From NCBI GenBank assembly GCA_029959905.1, contig JASCNZ010000027.1:1-35032 (forward strand): a stretch of 35,032 bases of DNA, read 5' to 3'. Position numbers and translations under genes: made by a program. The stretch comes from Microbacteriaceae bacterium PS02344. Its GTDB lineage: Bacteria > Actinomycetota > Actinomycetes > Actinomycetales > Microbacteriaceae. This document shows positions 14,288 to 23,112 of this stretch, in pieces (the stretch's first letter is position 1; each line of letters begins with the position of its first letter). The notes below the pieces were generated by a model. The model saw only the letters and a list, made by a program, of their open reading frames with translations. It made no database searches and was not told where the DNA came from.

Positions 14288-16348
14288 CTAGGCGCTCGGG
14301 AGCGCCGAGGGCGCCAACCGCACCACGCCGACCACGTCCGTCGCGAGGCCTCCCGCGGCGGCCTCGTCGTACGACAGCACGACGATGCCGCGCACCTGCG
14401 GCGCGACCAGACGCCGCACGGCCGCCCGCAGCGTCGGCGCGCACACGAGCACCGGCTCGGGACCCGACGGGTCGAGCTCGGTCATCGTGCGCCGGACGTT
14501 GTCGATGACCTGCATCGTGGCGTCCGGCGGGAGGACGATCTGCGGTGCGCCGTCGACGACCCGCATGCCCTCGAGCATCTGCTGCTCGAGCACCGGCTCG
14601 AACATCACCACGCGCAGCCGCCCGTCCTGGGCGAAGCGGGCCGCGATGGCGGGCCCGAGTGCGCTGCGGGCCGCATCGACGAGTCCGGCGGTGTCGGTCG
14701 AGACCTTGCCGCGCAGGGCGAGCGCCTCGAAGATGCGGGTGAGGTCGTTGATCGGGACCCGCTCTGCGAGCAGACCAGCGAGCACACGTTGGATCGCCGC
14801 GAGCGAGAGCACCGCAGGGGTGAGCTCCTCGACGGTCGTCGGACTCGACTGGCGCAGATGCTCGGTGAGCTGACGGACGTCCTCGAGCGAGAGCAGCCGC
14901 TCGGCGTTGGCCTGCACCACATCGGAGAGGTGGGTGATGATCACGCTGGCCCGATCGATCACGGTGGCCCCGGCCATGTCGGCCGCGTGCGACATCTCGG
15001 CCGGCACCCACTTGCCCTCCAGTCCGAACACCGGGTCGACGACGGCGGCGCCGGGGAGGTGCTCGAGGCCGGCGCCGATCGCCAGGACGTGGCCGCGGGG
15101 CACCTCTCCGCGGCCGACCTCGACGCCGGCGATGAGCAGAGCGTAGGTCTCGGCCGGCAGCTCGATGTTGTCGCGGGTGCGGACGGGAGGCATGAGCATC
15201 CCGATCTCCATCGCGAGCTTGCGGCGCAGAGCCTTCACCCGCCCGAGCAGGTCGCCCGCTCCCCCGGCCGCGAGGTCGACGATGTCGGGCGACAGCGAGA
15301 TCTCCAGTGCGTGCACGCGCATGCGCTCCATCAGCTCGTCGGGCGATTCGGCGGCGGCGTCGGCGGCGGTCTGCTCCTGCTCCTCCGCCGCGCGGGCGGC
15401 GGCACGGTCCTCGTTCGCCTTGACGCGCGACGCGGCGAACAGCAGCACCGCACCGATCGCCGCGAAGACGAGCAGCGGCATGCCGGGGATGAACCCCATG
15501 GCGATGGCGGCGAGCCCGGTGATGACGAGCGCGGCGCGCGACTGCAGCAGCTGACGGCCCGCCGCCTGCCCCATCTCCGACTCGACGTTCTCGCGCGTGA
15601 CGATCATGCCCGTCGAGACGGCCATCAGCAGCGCGGGGATCTGCGTCACCAGCCCGTCGCCGATGGTCAGGATGCTGTAGGTCTGAAGGGCGTCGCCGAC
15701 CTCCATGCCGTGCTGCACCATGCCGATGATGATGCCGCCGACGAAGTTGATGATCACGATCACGATGCCCGCGATCGCGTCGCCCTTGACGAACTTCGAC
15801 GCGCCGTCCATCGCCCCGTAGAAGTCGGCCTCGGCCGCGACGGCCGCTCGGCGCTCGCGCGCCTCCTGCTCGGTGATGAGACCGGCGTTGAGGTCGGCGT
15901 CGATCGCCATCTGCTTGCCCGGCATCGCGTCGAGGGTGAAGCGCGCTCCCACCTCGGCGACGCGTTCGGCGCCCTTCGTGACGACGACGAACTGGATGAC
16001 CGTGAGGATGAGGAAGATGACGGCGCCGATCACCAGCGAGCCGCTGATCGTGATCTCGCCGAACGCCTGGATGACCTGCCCGGCGTGCGCCTCGCTGAGC
16101 ACCAGGCGCGTGGATGCGACGTTGAGGCCGAGCCGGAAGAGCGTGGCCACGAGCAGCAGGCTGGGGAACACCGAGAAGTCCAGCGGCTTCTTCACGAACA
16201 TCGCGGTCAGCAGGATGAGCAGCGCGAACGCGATGTTGAGCACGATCAGCACGTCGAGCAGCCCGGTGGGGATCGGCACGATCAGCAGCAGGATGATGCC
16301 CACCACCCCGACGGGCACCCCCGCCTTCGAGATCAGCTGTGCGAACAT
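14288..16348 (-). CDS. flhA: Flagellar export gate protein FlhA
   Basis: 686 residues. The largest export-gate protein, forming the nonameric ring that receives chaperone-substrate complexes. The first ~320 residues hold about eight membrane segments, beginning VGVVGIILLLIVPIPTGLLDVLIVLNIAFALLILLTAMF (in part). The FHIPEP signature RLGLNVASTRL is present. The soluble C-terminal domain includes the VIDRASVIITHLSDVV region. ATG at 16348 is preceded by GAGAGGAAGAGG. A very long upstream open frame to 17374 is just the antisense-like GC frame over flhB. Confidence 0.96.
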   Translation of the reverse strand: MFAQLISKAGVPVGVVGIILLLIVPIPTGLLDVLIVLNIAFALLILLTAMFVKKPLDFSVFPSLLLVATLFRLGLNVASTRLVLSEAHAGQVIQAFGEITISGSLVIGAVIFLILTVIQFVVVTKGAERVAEVGARFTLDAMPGKQMAIDADLNAGLITEQEARERRAAVAAEADFYGAMDGASKFVKGDAIAGIVIVIINFVGGIIIGMVQHGMEVGDALQTYSILTIGDGLVTQIPALLMAVSTGMIVTRENVESEMGQAAGRQLLQSRAALVITGLAAIAMGFIPGMPLLVFAAIGAVLLFAASRVKANEDRAAARAAEEQEQTAADAAAESPDELMERMRVHALEISLSPDIVDLAAGGAGDLLGRVKALRRKLAMEIGMLMPPVRTRDNIELPAETYALLIAGVEVGRGEVPRGHVLAIGAGLEHLPGAAVVDPVFGLEGKWVPAEMSHAADMAGATVIDRASVIITHLSDVVQANAERLLSLEDVRQLTEHLRQSSPTTVEELTPAVLSLAAIQRVLAGLLAERVPINDLTRIFEALALRGKVSTDTAGLVDAARSALGPAIAARFAQDGRLRVVMFEPVLEQQMLEGMRVVDGAPQIVLPPDATMQVIDNVRRTMTELDPSGPEPVLVCAPTLRAAVRRLVAPQVRGIVVLSYDEAAAGGLATDVVGVVRLAPSALPSA

Positions 16349-16374
16349 CGCCTCTTCCTCTCGTCGTCCGCGGC

Positions 16375-17478
16375 TCAGAGCCCGCGGTCCCTCGTGCTCG
16401 CGAACGGCATGGTGTGCGTGCCCCGCGCCGACCCTCGACGCTTGAGGTGCTCGATGAACGCGAGCACCTGCGCCACGGCCGTGTAGAGCCCCTCGGGGAT
16501 CTCCCGCCCCACCTCGCACGCCGCGTGCAGCGCGCGCGCCAGCGGCACGTCGCGCACGAGCGGCACCCCGCTCTGCTCGGCCTTCTCGCGGATCTTCTGC
16601 GCCACCACGCCGGCCCCCTTCGCCACGACGCGCGGCGCCGCCTTGCCCGGTTCGTAGCGGAGCGCGACGGCCACGTGCGTCGGGTTCACCAGCACCACGT
16701 CGCTGTCGCCGACGGCGGCGATCATGCGGTTGCGGCTGAGGGCGATCTGCCGGGAACGGCGCTGCGACCGGATCAACGGATCGCCCTCGGTCTTCTTGTG
16801 CTCGTCCTTCGCCTCCTTCTTCGTCATGTGCGTGTGCGTGCGGTTGCGCCGCAGCACCACGAACACGTCGATCGCGGCGAGCAGGATGCCCACGACCACG
16901 GCGACCTGCAGGAGCGCGAGCGCACCGCCGGCGGCCTGCTCGAGCAGCCAGGCGATGTTGTGGCTTCCGCTCGCCATGAGAACGGGCACGAGACCGGCGA
17001 CGACGATCCAGAGCGCGAGCCCGATCGCCGCGGTCTTCAACAGCGCCTTGGCTCCCTCCCACAACGCCTGACGCCCGAGCACGCGCTTCAGCCCGGCCAC
17101 GACGTTGAACTGCTCGGCCCGCATCGTGAGCCCGCGCAGGTGCACCCCGCCCTGGGCGACGGCCGTCGCCGTCGTCGCCAGCAGCACGACGAGCATCATC
17201 GGCAGCAGAATGCCGCCCATCGACCCGAAGGCCGCTCCGAGCGCCTCCAGCGCGGCGCCGTCCGCCGGATGCGCGGCCACCTGCGAGATACCGAGCGAGA
17301 GCTCGGTGAGGGGCTGCGTCGACGCGGCGATCGTCGGTACCGCCATCACCGCGGCCGCCGCGATGCACACCCACGCCGTGAAGTCCTGGCTGCGACCGAT
17401 CTGCCCTTTGCGCCGCGCCTCTCGGAGGCGGCGGTCGGTGGCTTTCTCTGTGCGTTCGCCGCTGTCGGTGTCGCTCAT
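16375..17478 (-). CDS. flhB: Flagellar export specificity switch protein FlhB
   Basis: 367 residues. Four N-terminal membrane helices, then a cytoplasmic domain carrying the self-cleavage site NPTH in DVVLVNPTHVAVALRY. Cleavage switches export from rod/hook to filament substrates, together with FliK. The opening MSDTDSGERTEKATDRRLREARRKGQIGRSQ is typical of the family. The ATG overlaps the fliR stop as ATGA. It is followed by flhA after 26 bases. Confidence 0.96.
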   Translation of the reverse strand: MSDTDSGERTEKATDRRLREARRKGQIGRSQDFTAWVCIAAAAVMAVPTIAASTQPLTELSLGISQVAAHPADGAALEALGAAFGSMGGILLPMMLVVLLATTATAVAQGGVHLRGLTMRAEQFNVVAGLKRVLGRQALWEGAKALLKTAAIGLALWIVVAGLVPVLMASGSHNIAWLLEQAAGGALALLQVAVVVGILLAAIDVFVVLRRNRTHTHMTKKEAKDEHKKTEGDPLIRSQRRSRQIALSRNRMIAAVGDSDVVLVNPTHVAVALRYEPGKAAPRVVAKGAGVVAQKIREKAEQSGVPLVRDVPLARALHAACEVGREIPEGLYTAVAQVLAFIEHLKRRGSARGTHTMPFASTRDRGL

Positions 17479-18236
17479 CCGCTCACCCCCAGGAGCAGTC
17501 GCGCGGCATCGTCGGCGAGGGCCGCGACCACCCCGGGAAGGACGGCGTAGACGAACGCGACCAGCAGCAGGGTGAGACCGATCTTCACGGGGAAGCTCAA
17601 CGCGAAGGCGTTCAGGGCCGGCGCCACGCGGCTCACGAGGCCCAGCCCCACGTCGGCGAGGAACAGGACGATGAGAAGGGGGCCGGCGATCTGCACCGCG
17701 CTGAGCATCATCTGGCCCGCGGCGCCGATCAACGCCTCGGCGGGACGCGCGAGGTCGATCACCCCGTCGACCGGCACCGCGTCGAACGAACGGAACAGCC
17801 CGCCCAGGACGAGTTGATAGCCGTCGGAGGCGAAGAGCAGCAGGATCGCCGTCATCTGGAACAGTCGCGTGAACTGCGCGCCGTTGATCGCCATCCCCGG
17901 ATCGAAGGCCTGCGCCAGCTGGAACCCGCCGAACGTGTCGACGAGGTGACCGGCACCCTGGATCGCGCTGAACAGCGCCATCACGAGGAAGCCGAGCAGC
18001 GCCCCCGTGAGCGCCTGACCGGCCAGGGCGAACAGGAAACCCGGTGTGTCGAGGCGTTCGTACCCGACGGTGACGACGGGCGAGACGGCGAGGGCGAGGC
18101 CCACCCCCAACATGGCCCGGATGCGCATGGGGATCGTTCCATGGCTGAACGGCGGGGCCAGCACGAGGAACGCGGTGATGCGCACGGCCGCCAGGGACGT
18201 CGCCTCGAGCCAGGTGAAGTCGATGGGGATGTTCAT
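17475..18236 (-). CDS. fliR: Flagellar export gate protein FliR
   Basis: 253 residues, integral membrane. Together with FliP and FliQ it builds the core export channel. It begins MNIPIDFTWLEATSLAAVRITAFLVLAPPF, and the family features FGGFQLAQAFDPGMAINGAQFTRLFQMTAIL and FPVKIGLTLLLVAFVYAVLPG follow. Start ATG at 18236 overlaps the fliQ stop. The longer open frame upstream to 18518 belongs to another frame over fliQ. Confidence 0.95.
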   Translation of the reverse strand: MNIPIDFTWLEATSLAAVRITAFLVLAPPFSHGTIPMRIRAMLGVGLALAVSPVVTVGYERLDTPGFLFALAGQALTGALLGFLVMALFSAIQGAGHLVDTFGGFQLAQAFDPGMAINGAQFTRLFQMTAILLLFASDGYQLVLGGLFRSFDAVPVDGVIDLARPAEALIGAAGQMMLSAVQIAGPLLIVLFLADVGLGLVSRVAPALNAFALSFPVKIGLTLLLVAFVYAVLPGVVAALADDAARLLLGVSG

Positions 18237-18511
18237 CAGCCGCCGTTCAACAGAGCGGGGATGCGCGCGAACATCTCGTTCGAGAAGGCGATGAGCTCGG
18301 CGATCATCCACTGGCCGCTGACGAGCAGCGCGATGCCGACGGCGATGAGCTTGGGCACGAACGAGATCGTCATCTCCTGCACCTGCGTGATCGACTGCAG
18401 CAGCGAGATCGCGAAGCCGACGACGAGCGCCGTGATGAGCAGTGGTGCGCAGAGCTTGGCCCCGACGATGAGGGCCGCCTGACCGATGTCGATGACCGCT
18501 TCCGGGCTCAT
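18236..18511 (-). CDS. fliQ: Flagellar export gate protein FliQ
   Basis: 91 residues, two membrane helices, the small component of the FliPQR export channel. It contains the motif AKLCAPLLITALVVGFAISLLQSITQVQEMTISFVPKL and the C-terminal NEMFARIPALL. The start ATG at 18511 overlaps the fliP stop. The length is typical of FliQ. Confidence 0.95.
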   Translation of the reverse strand: MSPEAVIDIGQAALIVGAKLCAPLLITALVVGFAISLLQSITQVQEMTISFVPKLIAVGIALLVSGQWMIAELIAFSNEMFARIPALLNGG

Positions 18512-19344
18512 CAGCCACCTCCGCTGTACGACTGGACGAGCGCGGTGACGACCATCCCCCACCCGTCGATGAGCAGGAAGAGCAGGATCTTGAACGGCAG
18601 CGAGATCATCACCGGCGGGAGCATCATCATGCCCATCGACATGAGCGCGCTCGCGACGACGAGGTCGATGACGAGGAACGGCAGGAAGATGATGAACCCG
18701 ATGAGGAACGCGGCGCGCAGCTCGCTCAGCATGAACGCCGGGATCAGGGTCTGCAGCGGCACGGCAGAGGGATCGTCCGGGTTGTCCATCTGCGCCGCGC
18801 GGTACATCAGCGCGACGTCCTCCTCGCGGGTGTACGACAGCATCCATTGCCGCAGCGGCTCCTGTGCGAGCTCGAACGCCCTCCCGAAGTCCACCTCGCC
18901 GGCCGTGAAGGGGCTCACGGCCACCGTGTTGATGTCGGTGAGCACGGGCCACATGATGAACAGCGTCAGGAACAGGCTGAGACCGGCGAGCACCTGATTG
19001 GGCGGGATCGACGGCAGCGACAGCGCGTTCCGGGTGAGAGCGAGCACGACGAAGATCTTGGTGAAGCTCGACATCATCAGCAGCAGCGCGGGCGCCACGC
19101 TGAGCACCGTGATGCCCAGCAGGGTGACGATGCTGTCGGACGGGGTGCCGTTGATGCCGTTGATCGTCACGCCCTCGCCATCGCCCGTCTGCGTCGGCAG
19201 CATCGCGGCGTGCGCGACCCCGTCGCCGATGCCCGCGAGCACGGCGACCGCCGCGACGCCGAGCGCGACGGCCACCACGACGCCGATACGCACGATGCGG
19301 TGCGCGGCGCGCGCGGGCAGCACGGCGGGGACGGGTGCGGGCAC
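18511..19344 (-). CDS. fliP: Flagellar export gate protein FliP
   Basis: 277 residues. Signal peptide-like N-terminus (ARAAHRIVRIGVVVAVALG...HAAMLPTQ) followed by the conserved FliP core, SSFTKIFVVLALTRNALSLPSIPPNQVLAGLSLFLT (in part), and the helical C-terminus DLVVASALMSMGMMMLPPVMISLPFKILLFLLIDGW. Start GTG at 19344 with GGAG 7 bases upstream. It is the first gene of fliP-fliQ-fliR-flhB-flhA-csrA. Its leader carries two GGA-displaying hairpins identical in spacing to those before flgB. Confidence 0.96.
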   Translation of the reverse strand: MPAPVPAVLPARAAHRIVRIGVVVAVALGVAAVAVLAGIGDGVAHAAMLPTQTGDGEGVTINGINGTPSDSIVTLLGITVLSVAPALLLMMSSFTKIFVVLALTRNALSLPSIPPNQVLAGLSLFLTLFIMWPVLTDINTVAVSPFTAGEVDFGRAFELAQEPLRQWMLSYTREEDVALMYRAAQMDNPDDPSAVPLQTLIPAFMLSELRAAFLIGFIIFLPFLVIDLVVASALMSMGMMMLPPVMISLPFKILLFLLIDGWGMVVTALVQSYSGGG

Positions 19345-19369
19345 GACGGCGCTCCGGAGGAGAGGAGGT

Positions 19370-19406
19370 GGCCGATCCGTAGCCGAGGGGAGAGCGATCC
19401 GTGCTC
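19370..19406 (-). promoter_or_regulatory. Twin GGA stem-loops in the fliP leader (candidate CsrA sites)
   Basis: Minus strand: GAGC-ACGGATC-GCTC (19392-19406) and GGCT-ACGGATC-GGCC (19370-19384, one G-U pair). Both loops are ACGGATC and are 22 nt apart. The first lies at the expected transcript 5' end. The ribosome binding site GGAG (19352-19355) follows 14 bases later, 7 bases before the GTG. The same arrangement stands in front of flgB. Confidence 0.65.
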
Positions 19407-19413
19407 GTCGACC

Positions 19414-19444
19414 ACTATCGCGGCGCGACGACCGCGCCGTAACC
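19414..19444 (-). promoter_or_regulatory. Flagellar-type promoter of the fliP operon, with hairpin in the spacer
   Basis: Minus strand: GGTTAC, 17 bases, GCGATAGTGG. The spacer holds a perfect 7-base stem CGGCGCG / CGCGCCG (19421-19439, loop ACGAC) that may also terminate fliO transcripts. Expected start near 19407, at the first leader hairpin. Confidence 0.7.
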
Positions 19445-19479
19445 CGACGGCTCGTGCCGGATGCCGTGGAACGCGCGGA

Positions 19480-19914
19480 TCAGGCGACCGGCTTGAGCGC
19501 GCGCCCGTCCGGATCGGCGGACGATGCGGCCTCGCCGTCGCCCTCGTGCTCGTCCTCGTCGTCGAACGGCGCCGGTGCCTCCTGCGTGTCGACCACGCTG
19601 ACCCCCTGCTCGGTCACCCCGAGCACATAGCGGATGCCGCCGAACTCGGCGACGACCAGCTGCGCCTTGCCGGCGAGCCCCGATCGGGCGATCACCGTGA
19701 TCTTCTCTGGGCGCGCCTTCGCCGTCGCGCGCCCGCGCAGCGAACCGGGGCGCGTGAGACCGCGCAGGGCGCGGGGGCGACCGGGCACGAGGCCCGAGAG
19801 CGGATGGGCGCCCTTCGCTCCCGCCTTCTGCATGCGCCTGCTGAGGAACAGCAGCAGCCCGAGCACGGCGGCGAGGGCCACGACCATGCGCAGGGCGACG
19901 AGGATGTCGTCCAC
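19480..19914 (-). CDS. fliO: FliO-like flagellar export protein
   Basis: 144 residues. One N-terminal membrane helix (LRMVVALAAVLGLLLFLSRRM, residues ~8-28), then a basic linker and a small soluble domain (KITVIARSGLAGKAQLVVAEFGGIRYVLGVTEQGVSVVD). This matches FliO, which helps assemble the FliPQR core. The acidic C-terminal tail is poorly conserved. GTG start at 19914, 2 bases after the fliN stop. The call rests on fold and on position between fliN and fliP. Confidence 0.82.
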   Translation of the reverse strand: MDDILVALRMVVALAAVLGLLLFLSRRMQKAGAKGAHPLSGLVPGRPRALRGLTRPGSLRGRATAKARPEKITVIARSGLAGKAQLVVAEFGGIRYVLGVTEQGVSVVDTQEAPAPFDDEDEHEGDGEAASSADPDGRALKPVA

Positions 19915-19916
19915 GG

Positions 19917-20576
19917 TCAGACGCTCTCGGCCGTGTCGAGGATGCGCTCGACCCGGATCGCGAAGTCCCCGTCGGCCACGACGACCGTGCCGTGACCGAT
20001 CAGCCGGCCGTTCAGACGGATGTCCGCGGGCGACCCGGCCGCCCGGTCGAGTTCGACCACGCGCCCGGGCTCCAGGGTCAGCACATCGCGCACGGGCATC
20101 CGCGTACGGCCGATCTCGACCGCCAGCTCCATCTGCACGCCCGCGATGCGGCTCAACCGCTGAGATCCCGACGCGGCGGCGCCGCCGGCCGCGCCATCGA
20201 TCCGCACCGCGACGCGCGCCACGACGGCACCCTCGGCATCGACGATGTCGAACACCTGTGCGCCCGGAGCGGTGAACACTCCTGCGGCGTCGACCAGTTC
20301 GCCGTCTCCGAGGGTCCCCGTCCCGAGCACCGCCACTGCGGACTCGAACACGGGATGCAGTCGATCGGCGAGCGGCGCGGCCGGCGAGCCGTCCTCGAGC
20401 TGCGACGGGTCGAGCACCTGCAGGGCGATGCGTGCCCCGGGGGCACCCGCGAAGGCGACCACGACCGCCTCGCCGGTGGCACCCGGGTCCGTCGAGGGCG
20501 CGGGGATGACGGGGTAGCCGAACGGCAGGCGTCCGGCGACGGCGGCGGCGACGGCGGTCGCGTGGAAGGTGCTCAT
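19917..20576 (-). CDS. fliN: Flagellar motor switch protein FliN, with N-terminal extension
   Basis: 219 residues, against about 135 for E. coli FliN. The C-terminal ~85 residues are the SpoA domain, MELAVEIGRTRMPVRDVLTLEPGRVVELDRAAGSPADIRLNGRLIGHGTVVVADGDFAIRVERIL (in part), which forms the C-ring base. The first ~125 residues (VVVAFAGAPGARIALQV ... LADRLHPVFESAVAVLG) may be a degenerate CheC-like domain, as in FliY. ATG at 20576 overlaps the fliM stop. Confidence 0.92.
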   Translation of the reverse strand: MSTFHATAVAAAVAGRLPFGYPVIPAPSTDPGATGEAVVVAFAGAPGARIALQVLDPSQLEDGSPAAPLADRLHPVFESAVAVLGTGTLGDGELVDAAGVFTAPGAQVFDIVDAEGAVVARVAVRIDGAAGGAAASGSQRLSRIAGVQMELAVEIGRTRMPVRDVLTLEPGRVVELDRAAGSPADIRLNGRLIGHGTVVVADGDFAIRVERILDTAESV

Positions 20577-21496
20577 CAGGGGGTCTCCTCGGGGAGGGCG
20601 GTGATCATGCAGGTGAGCCGGGAACCGCGGCTCCCGGGGGTGGCGCGGGCGAGGGGCGTGCTCCCGGCGACGAGTTCGAACGGCGTGGTCTCCGGATGCG
20701 GGAGCCGCAGCAGGTCGCCGGGCGCCAGGTCGAGGATCTCGCCGGCGTCGATGGTCAGGGGCGCGAGACGCAGCGCGACCTCCAGCGGCGTGCTGCGCAG
20801 CTGATCGAGGGCCTGGGCGCCGGTCGAGACGGCCCCGGCGTCGGGGACCGCGGCGGCGAGCCGGTCGACCACGGCCGACGCCGGGAGCATCACGGTCGCC
20901 GCGCTGACCGCGTCGCCCAGGCGCATGGCGTAACGGGCGACCACGACGGCCGCCGACCCGGAGATGACCTGCAGGTACTGGGGGTTGTAGTGCACGCCGG
21001 CGAACGCGGGCTCCCCGGGCAGCAGCCCACCGAGGCTCGCGGCGAGATGCTCCAGCGTCCCCTCGGTGAGATTGCGCACGAGGGCCAGCTCGATCGGGGT
21101 GAAGGTGCGCGACTCGGGGGCGATCGTGCTGCGTCCGCCCATCATCTGCACGACCCAGAGCAGGGCGCTGTCGAGACCGAACTGCAGCACGCAGGGTTCC
21201 TCGCGTTCTGCGAACGAACCCACCACCATCGCGGTCGTCGCGGGGAGGGTGTCGGCGTACTCCTGGTACGACACCAGCTCCACGGCCTCCAGCGACAGGT
21301 GGGCCCGCACGCGGATCTTCGCCGTCAGCTGCGACGACCACAGGCGGGCGAACGACTCGAACGCCGCCTCCAGCTGCCGGATGCTCTCGCGCCCGAGCTG
21401 CGCGGGGCGTCCGAAGTCGTAGGCGGGGTAGCGACCCGCGGGGTCGTCCCGCACCGTCGTCGCGGTCATCGCGCGCTCCTCCATCGTGTCCGTCAT
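20576..21496 (-). CDS. fliM: Flagellar motor switch protein FliM lacking the usual N-terminal CheY-binding motif
   Basis: 306 residues. Middle domain: QLGRESIRQLEAAFESFARLWSSQLTAKIRVRAHLSL, with the ring-forming GLDSALLWVVQMMGGRS. The C-terminal SpoA domain (RLAPLTIDAGEILDLAPGDLLRLPHPE) binds FliN. The N-terminus, MTDTMEERAMTATTVRDDPAG, shows no LSQxEIDALL-type CheY-P binding motif. It could still bind something through this tail, but direct CheY-P docking there is not apparent. Starts ATG at 21496, 5 bases after motB. Confidence 0.95.
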   Translation of the reverse strand: MTDTMEERAMTATTVRDDPAGRYPAYDFGRPAQLGRESIRQLEAAFESFARLWSSQLTAKIRVRAHLSLEAVELVSYQEYADTLPATTAMVVGSFAEREEPCVLQFGLDSALLWVVQMMGGRSTIAPESRTFTPIELALVRNLTEGTLEHLAASLGGLLPGEPAFAGVHYNPQYLQVISGSAAVVVARYAMRLGDAVSAATVMLPASAVVDRLAAAVPDAGAVSTGAQALDQLRSTPLEVALRLAPLTIDAGEILDLAPGDLLRLPHPETTPFELVAGSTPLARATPGSRGSRLTCMITALPEETP

Positions 21497-21501
21497 GCGT
21501 G

Positions 21502-22317
21502 TCAGCCCTCTCCGGATCCTGCGGCGATGGCCGGGATGAGGGCCCGCACCTGATCCTCCTCGTCGGATTCGACGATGATGTCGACCCGGCGGTTGCTCGC
21601 GAGCGCTTCCGGGGTGTCGCCGGGCGCGATCGGGCGCGTGTCCGAGAATGCGGTGGCCCGAACCCTGCCGCCCGCCACCCCCTCGTGCTCGACGAGGAAT
21701 CGTGCGACCTGGGTCGCCCGTCCTCCCGAGAGCTCCCAGTTCGTCGGGAAGGGGAAGGCCGAAAGCCGGTGGTCGGCGTGGCCCTCGACGCTCACCTGGT
21801 TGTCGACGGTCGTGAGCACGTCACCGATCACGTCGAGCACCGCGTCCGCCTTGCCGGAGAGATCGGTGCTGTTGTCGGCGAAGAACGTCTCGGCGCCCAC
21901 CAGGCCGACCTGCAGGCCGCGGTCGTCGATCACGAACTCGACCGTGCCCTCGAGCCCGTGCACCGCGAGCGCCGACCGCATCCGCTCCTGCAGCTCCTCG
22001 AGCGACTCGTACTCCGCGGTCGCCCGCATCGTGAGGTCCTCGATGCCGTCTTCGGTCTCCATCTCGGGCGGGATGACCATGCCTTCGGAGGTGTCGGCGC
22101 CGCCTTTGTCCTCCTCCTGCCCGAACCCGGAGGCGAGACTGTTGGCCAGCATCTGGAACTTCGTCTTGTCGACGTTCGAGACCGCGAAGAGCACGATGAA
22201 CAGGCACATCAGCACCGTCACCATGTCGGCGTACGAGACGGCCCAGCGCTCGTCCGGCTCGTCGTGCTCGTCGTCGTGGTCGGCACCACGGCCGCGGCCG
22301 CGCCGGGCGGTGCTCAC
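21502..22317 (-). CDS. motB: Flagellar stator protein MotB
   Basis: 271 residues. A single membrane helix with the proton-conducting Asp in RWAVSYADMVTVLMCLFIVLFAVS. The periplasmic OmpA-like domain binds peptidoglycan and includes TFFADNSTDLSGKADAVLDVI, VEGHADHRLS and NRRVDIIVES. GTG start at 22317 overlaps the motA stop as GTGA. The acidic stretch before the helix (GADHDDEHDEPDE) is longer than usual. Confidence 0.95.
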   Translation of the reverse strand: MSTARRGRGRGADHDDEHDEPDERWAVSYADMVTVLMCLFIVLFAVSNVDKTKFQMLANSLASGFGQEEDKGGADTSEGMVIPPEMETEDGIEDLTMRATAEYESLEELQERMRSALAVHGLEGTVEFVIDDRGLQVGLVGAETFFADNSTDLSGKADAVLDVIGDVLTTVDNQVSVEGHADHRLSAFPFPTNWELSGGRATQVARFLVEHEGVAGGRVRATAFSDTRPIAPGDTPEALASNRRVDIIVESDEEDQVRALIPAIAAGSGEG

Positions 22318-23108
22318 AGCGCCTCCTCGGCGGGCTGCTCCCGCTTCTGCCGTCGCTGCGCCGGTTTGACGGTCGACATCGCCTCCAGCCGCTCCTGCAG
22401 CAGGTGCGGCGCGCTGCCCGCCTGGATCGCGAGCATCCCCTCGCTGACGAGCGTCATGCGCTCCAGTTCGACGGCCCCGATGCGACCCAGCCGTCCGGCG
22501 ATCGGGTTCCAGATGAAGTTCGCCGACAACAGGCCCCACAAGGTCGCGACGAAGGCGGCGGCGATCATCGGACCGAGGTGATCGGGCTCGTCGAGCTTCT
22601 CGAGCACGTGCGTGAGCGAGACGACGGTGCCGACGATGCCGATGGTCGGCGCATAGCCCCCGAGCGAGGCGAAGAACTTCGACGCCACGCGGTTGCGCGA
22701 CGACGTGGCGGTGATCTCGTCGTCCATCGTCAGCCGCAGGTCTTCGGCGTCGGTGCCGTCGGCGAGCGCTTGCAGCGCCTGACGCGTGAAGGCATCCGGC
22801 GCGGTCTCGAGCTCCTGCTCCAGCGCCAGCAGTCCCTCGGTGCGCGCCTTGTCGGCGTATCCCACGAGGAACGGGATGACCGCTTCCGGCGTCATCTTCG
22901 GACCACGCACCATCCGTCCCAGGCTCGACAGGGCCAGGCGCGTGTCCCGGAGGGTGTGGCTGGCGATGCCGACGCCGATCGTCGACCCGAGCACGAGGAT
23001 CATCGGGGCGGGGATGAGGAGCGCCTGGAAGCTCGCGCCCTCCATCGTGATCATCGCGACGAGGGCGCCGAAGGCGAGGACGACGCCGATCAGGAATGCG
23101 GGATCCAC
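22314..23108 (-). CDS. motA: Flagellar stator protein MotA
   Basis: 264 residues, four membrane helices. The cytoplasmic loop holds KARTEGLLALEQELETAPDAFTRQAL, which includes the charged residues that contact FliG. The channel helices contain GGYAPTIGIVGTVVSLTHVLEKL and the conserved Pro/Gly region. GTG start at 23108, 4 bases after flbD. Works with MotB to convert proton flow into torque. Confidence 0.95.
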   Translation of the reverse strand: MDPAFLIGVVLAFGALVAMITMEGASFQALLIPAPMILVLGSTIGVGIASHTLRDTRLALSSLGRMVRGPKMTPEAVIPFLVGYADKARTEGLLALEQELETAPDAFTRQALQALADGTDAEDLRLTMDDEITATSSRNRVASKFFASLGGYAPTIGIVGTVVSLTHVLEKLDEPDHLGPMIAAAFVATLWGLLSANFIWNPIAGRLGRIGAVELERMTLVSEGMLAIQAGSAPHLLQERLEAMSTVKPAQRRQKREQPAEEAL

Positions 23109-23112
23109 GATC

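Noticed and set aside
13712..16486. Very long plus-strand open frame opposite csrA, flhA and part of flhB
   Set aside because: Arg/His/Asp-rich, no domain, and antisense to well conserved genes; stop codons are simply rare in this frame at high GC.
14288..17374. Apparent 1028-residue flhB-flhA fusion on the minus strand
   Set aside because: The part upstream of 16348 is a different frame from flhB and has no family similarity; flhA has its own ribosome binding site.
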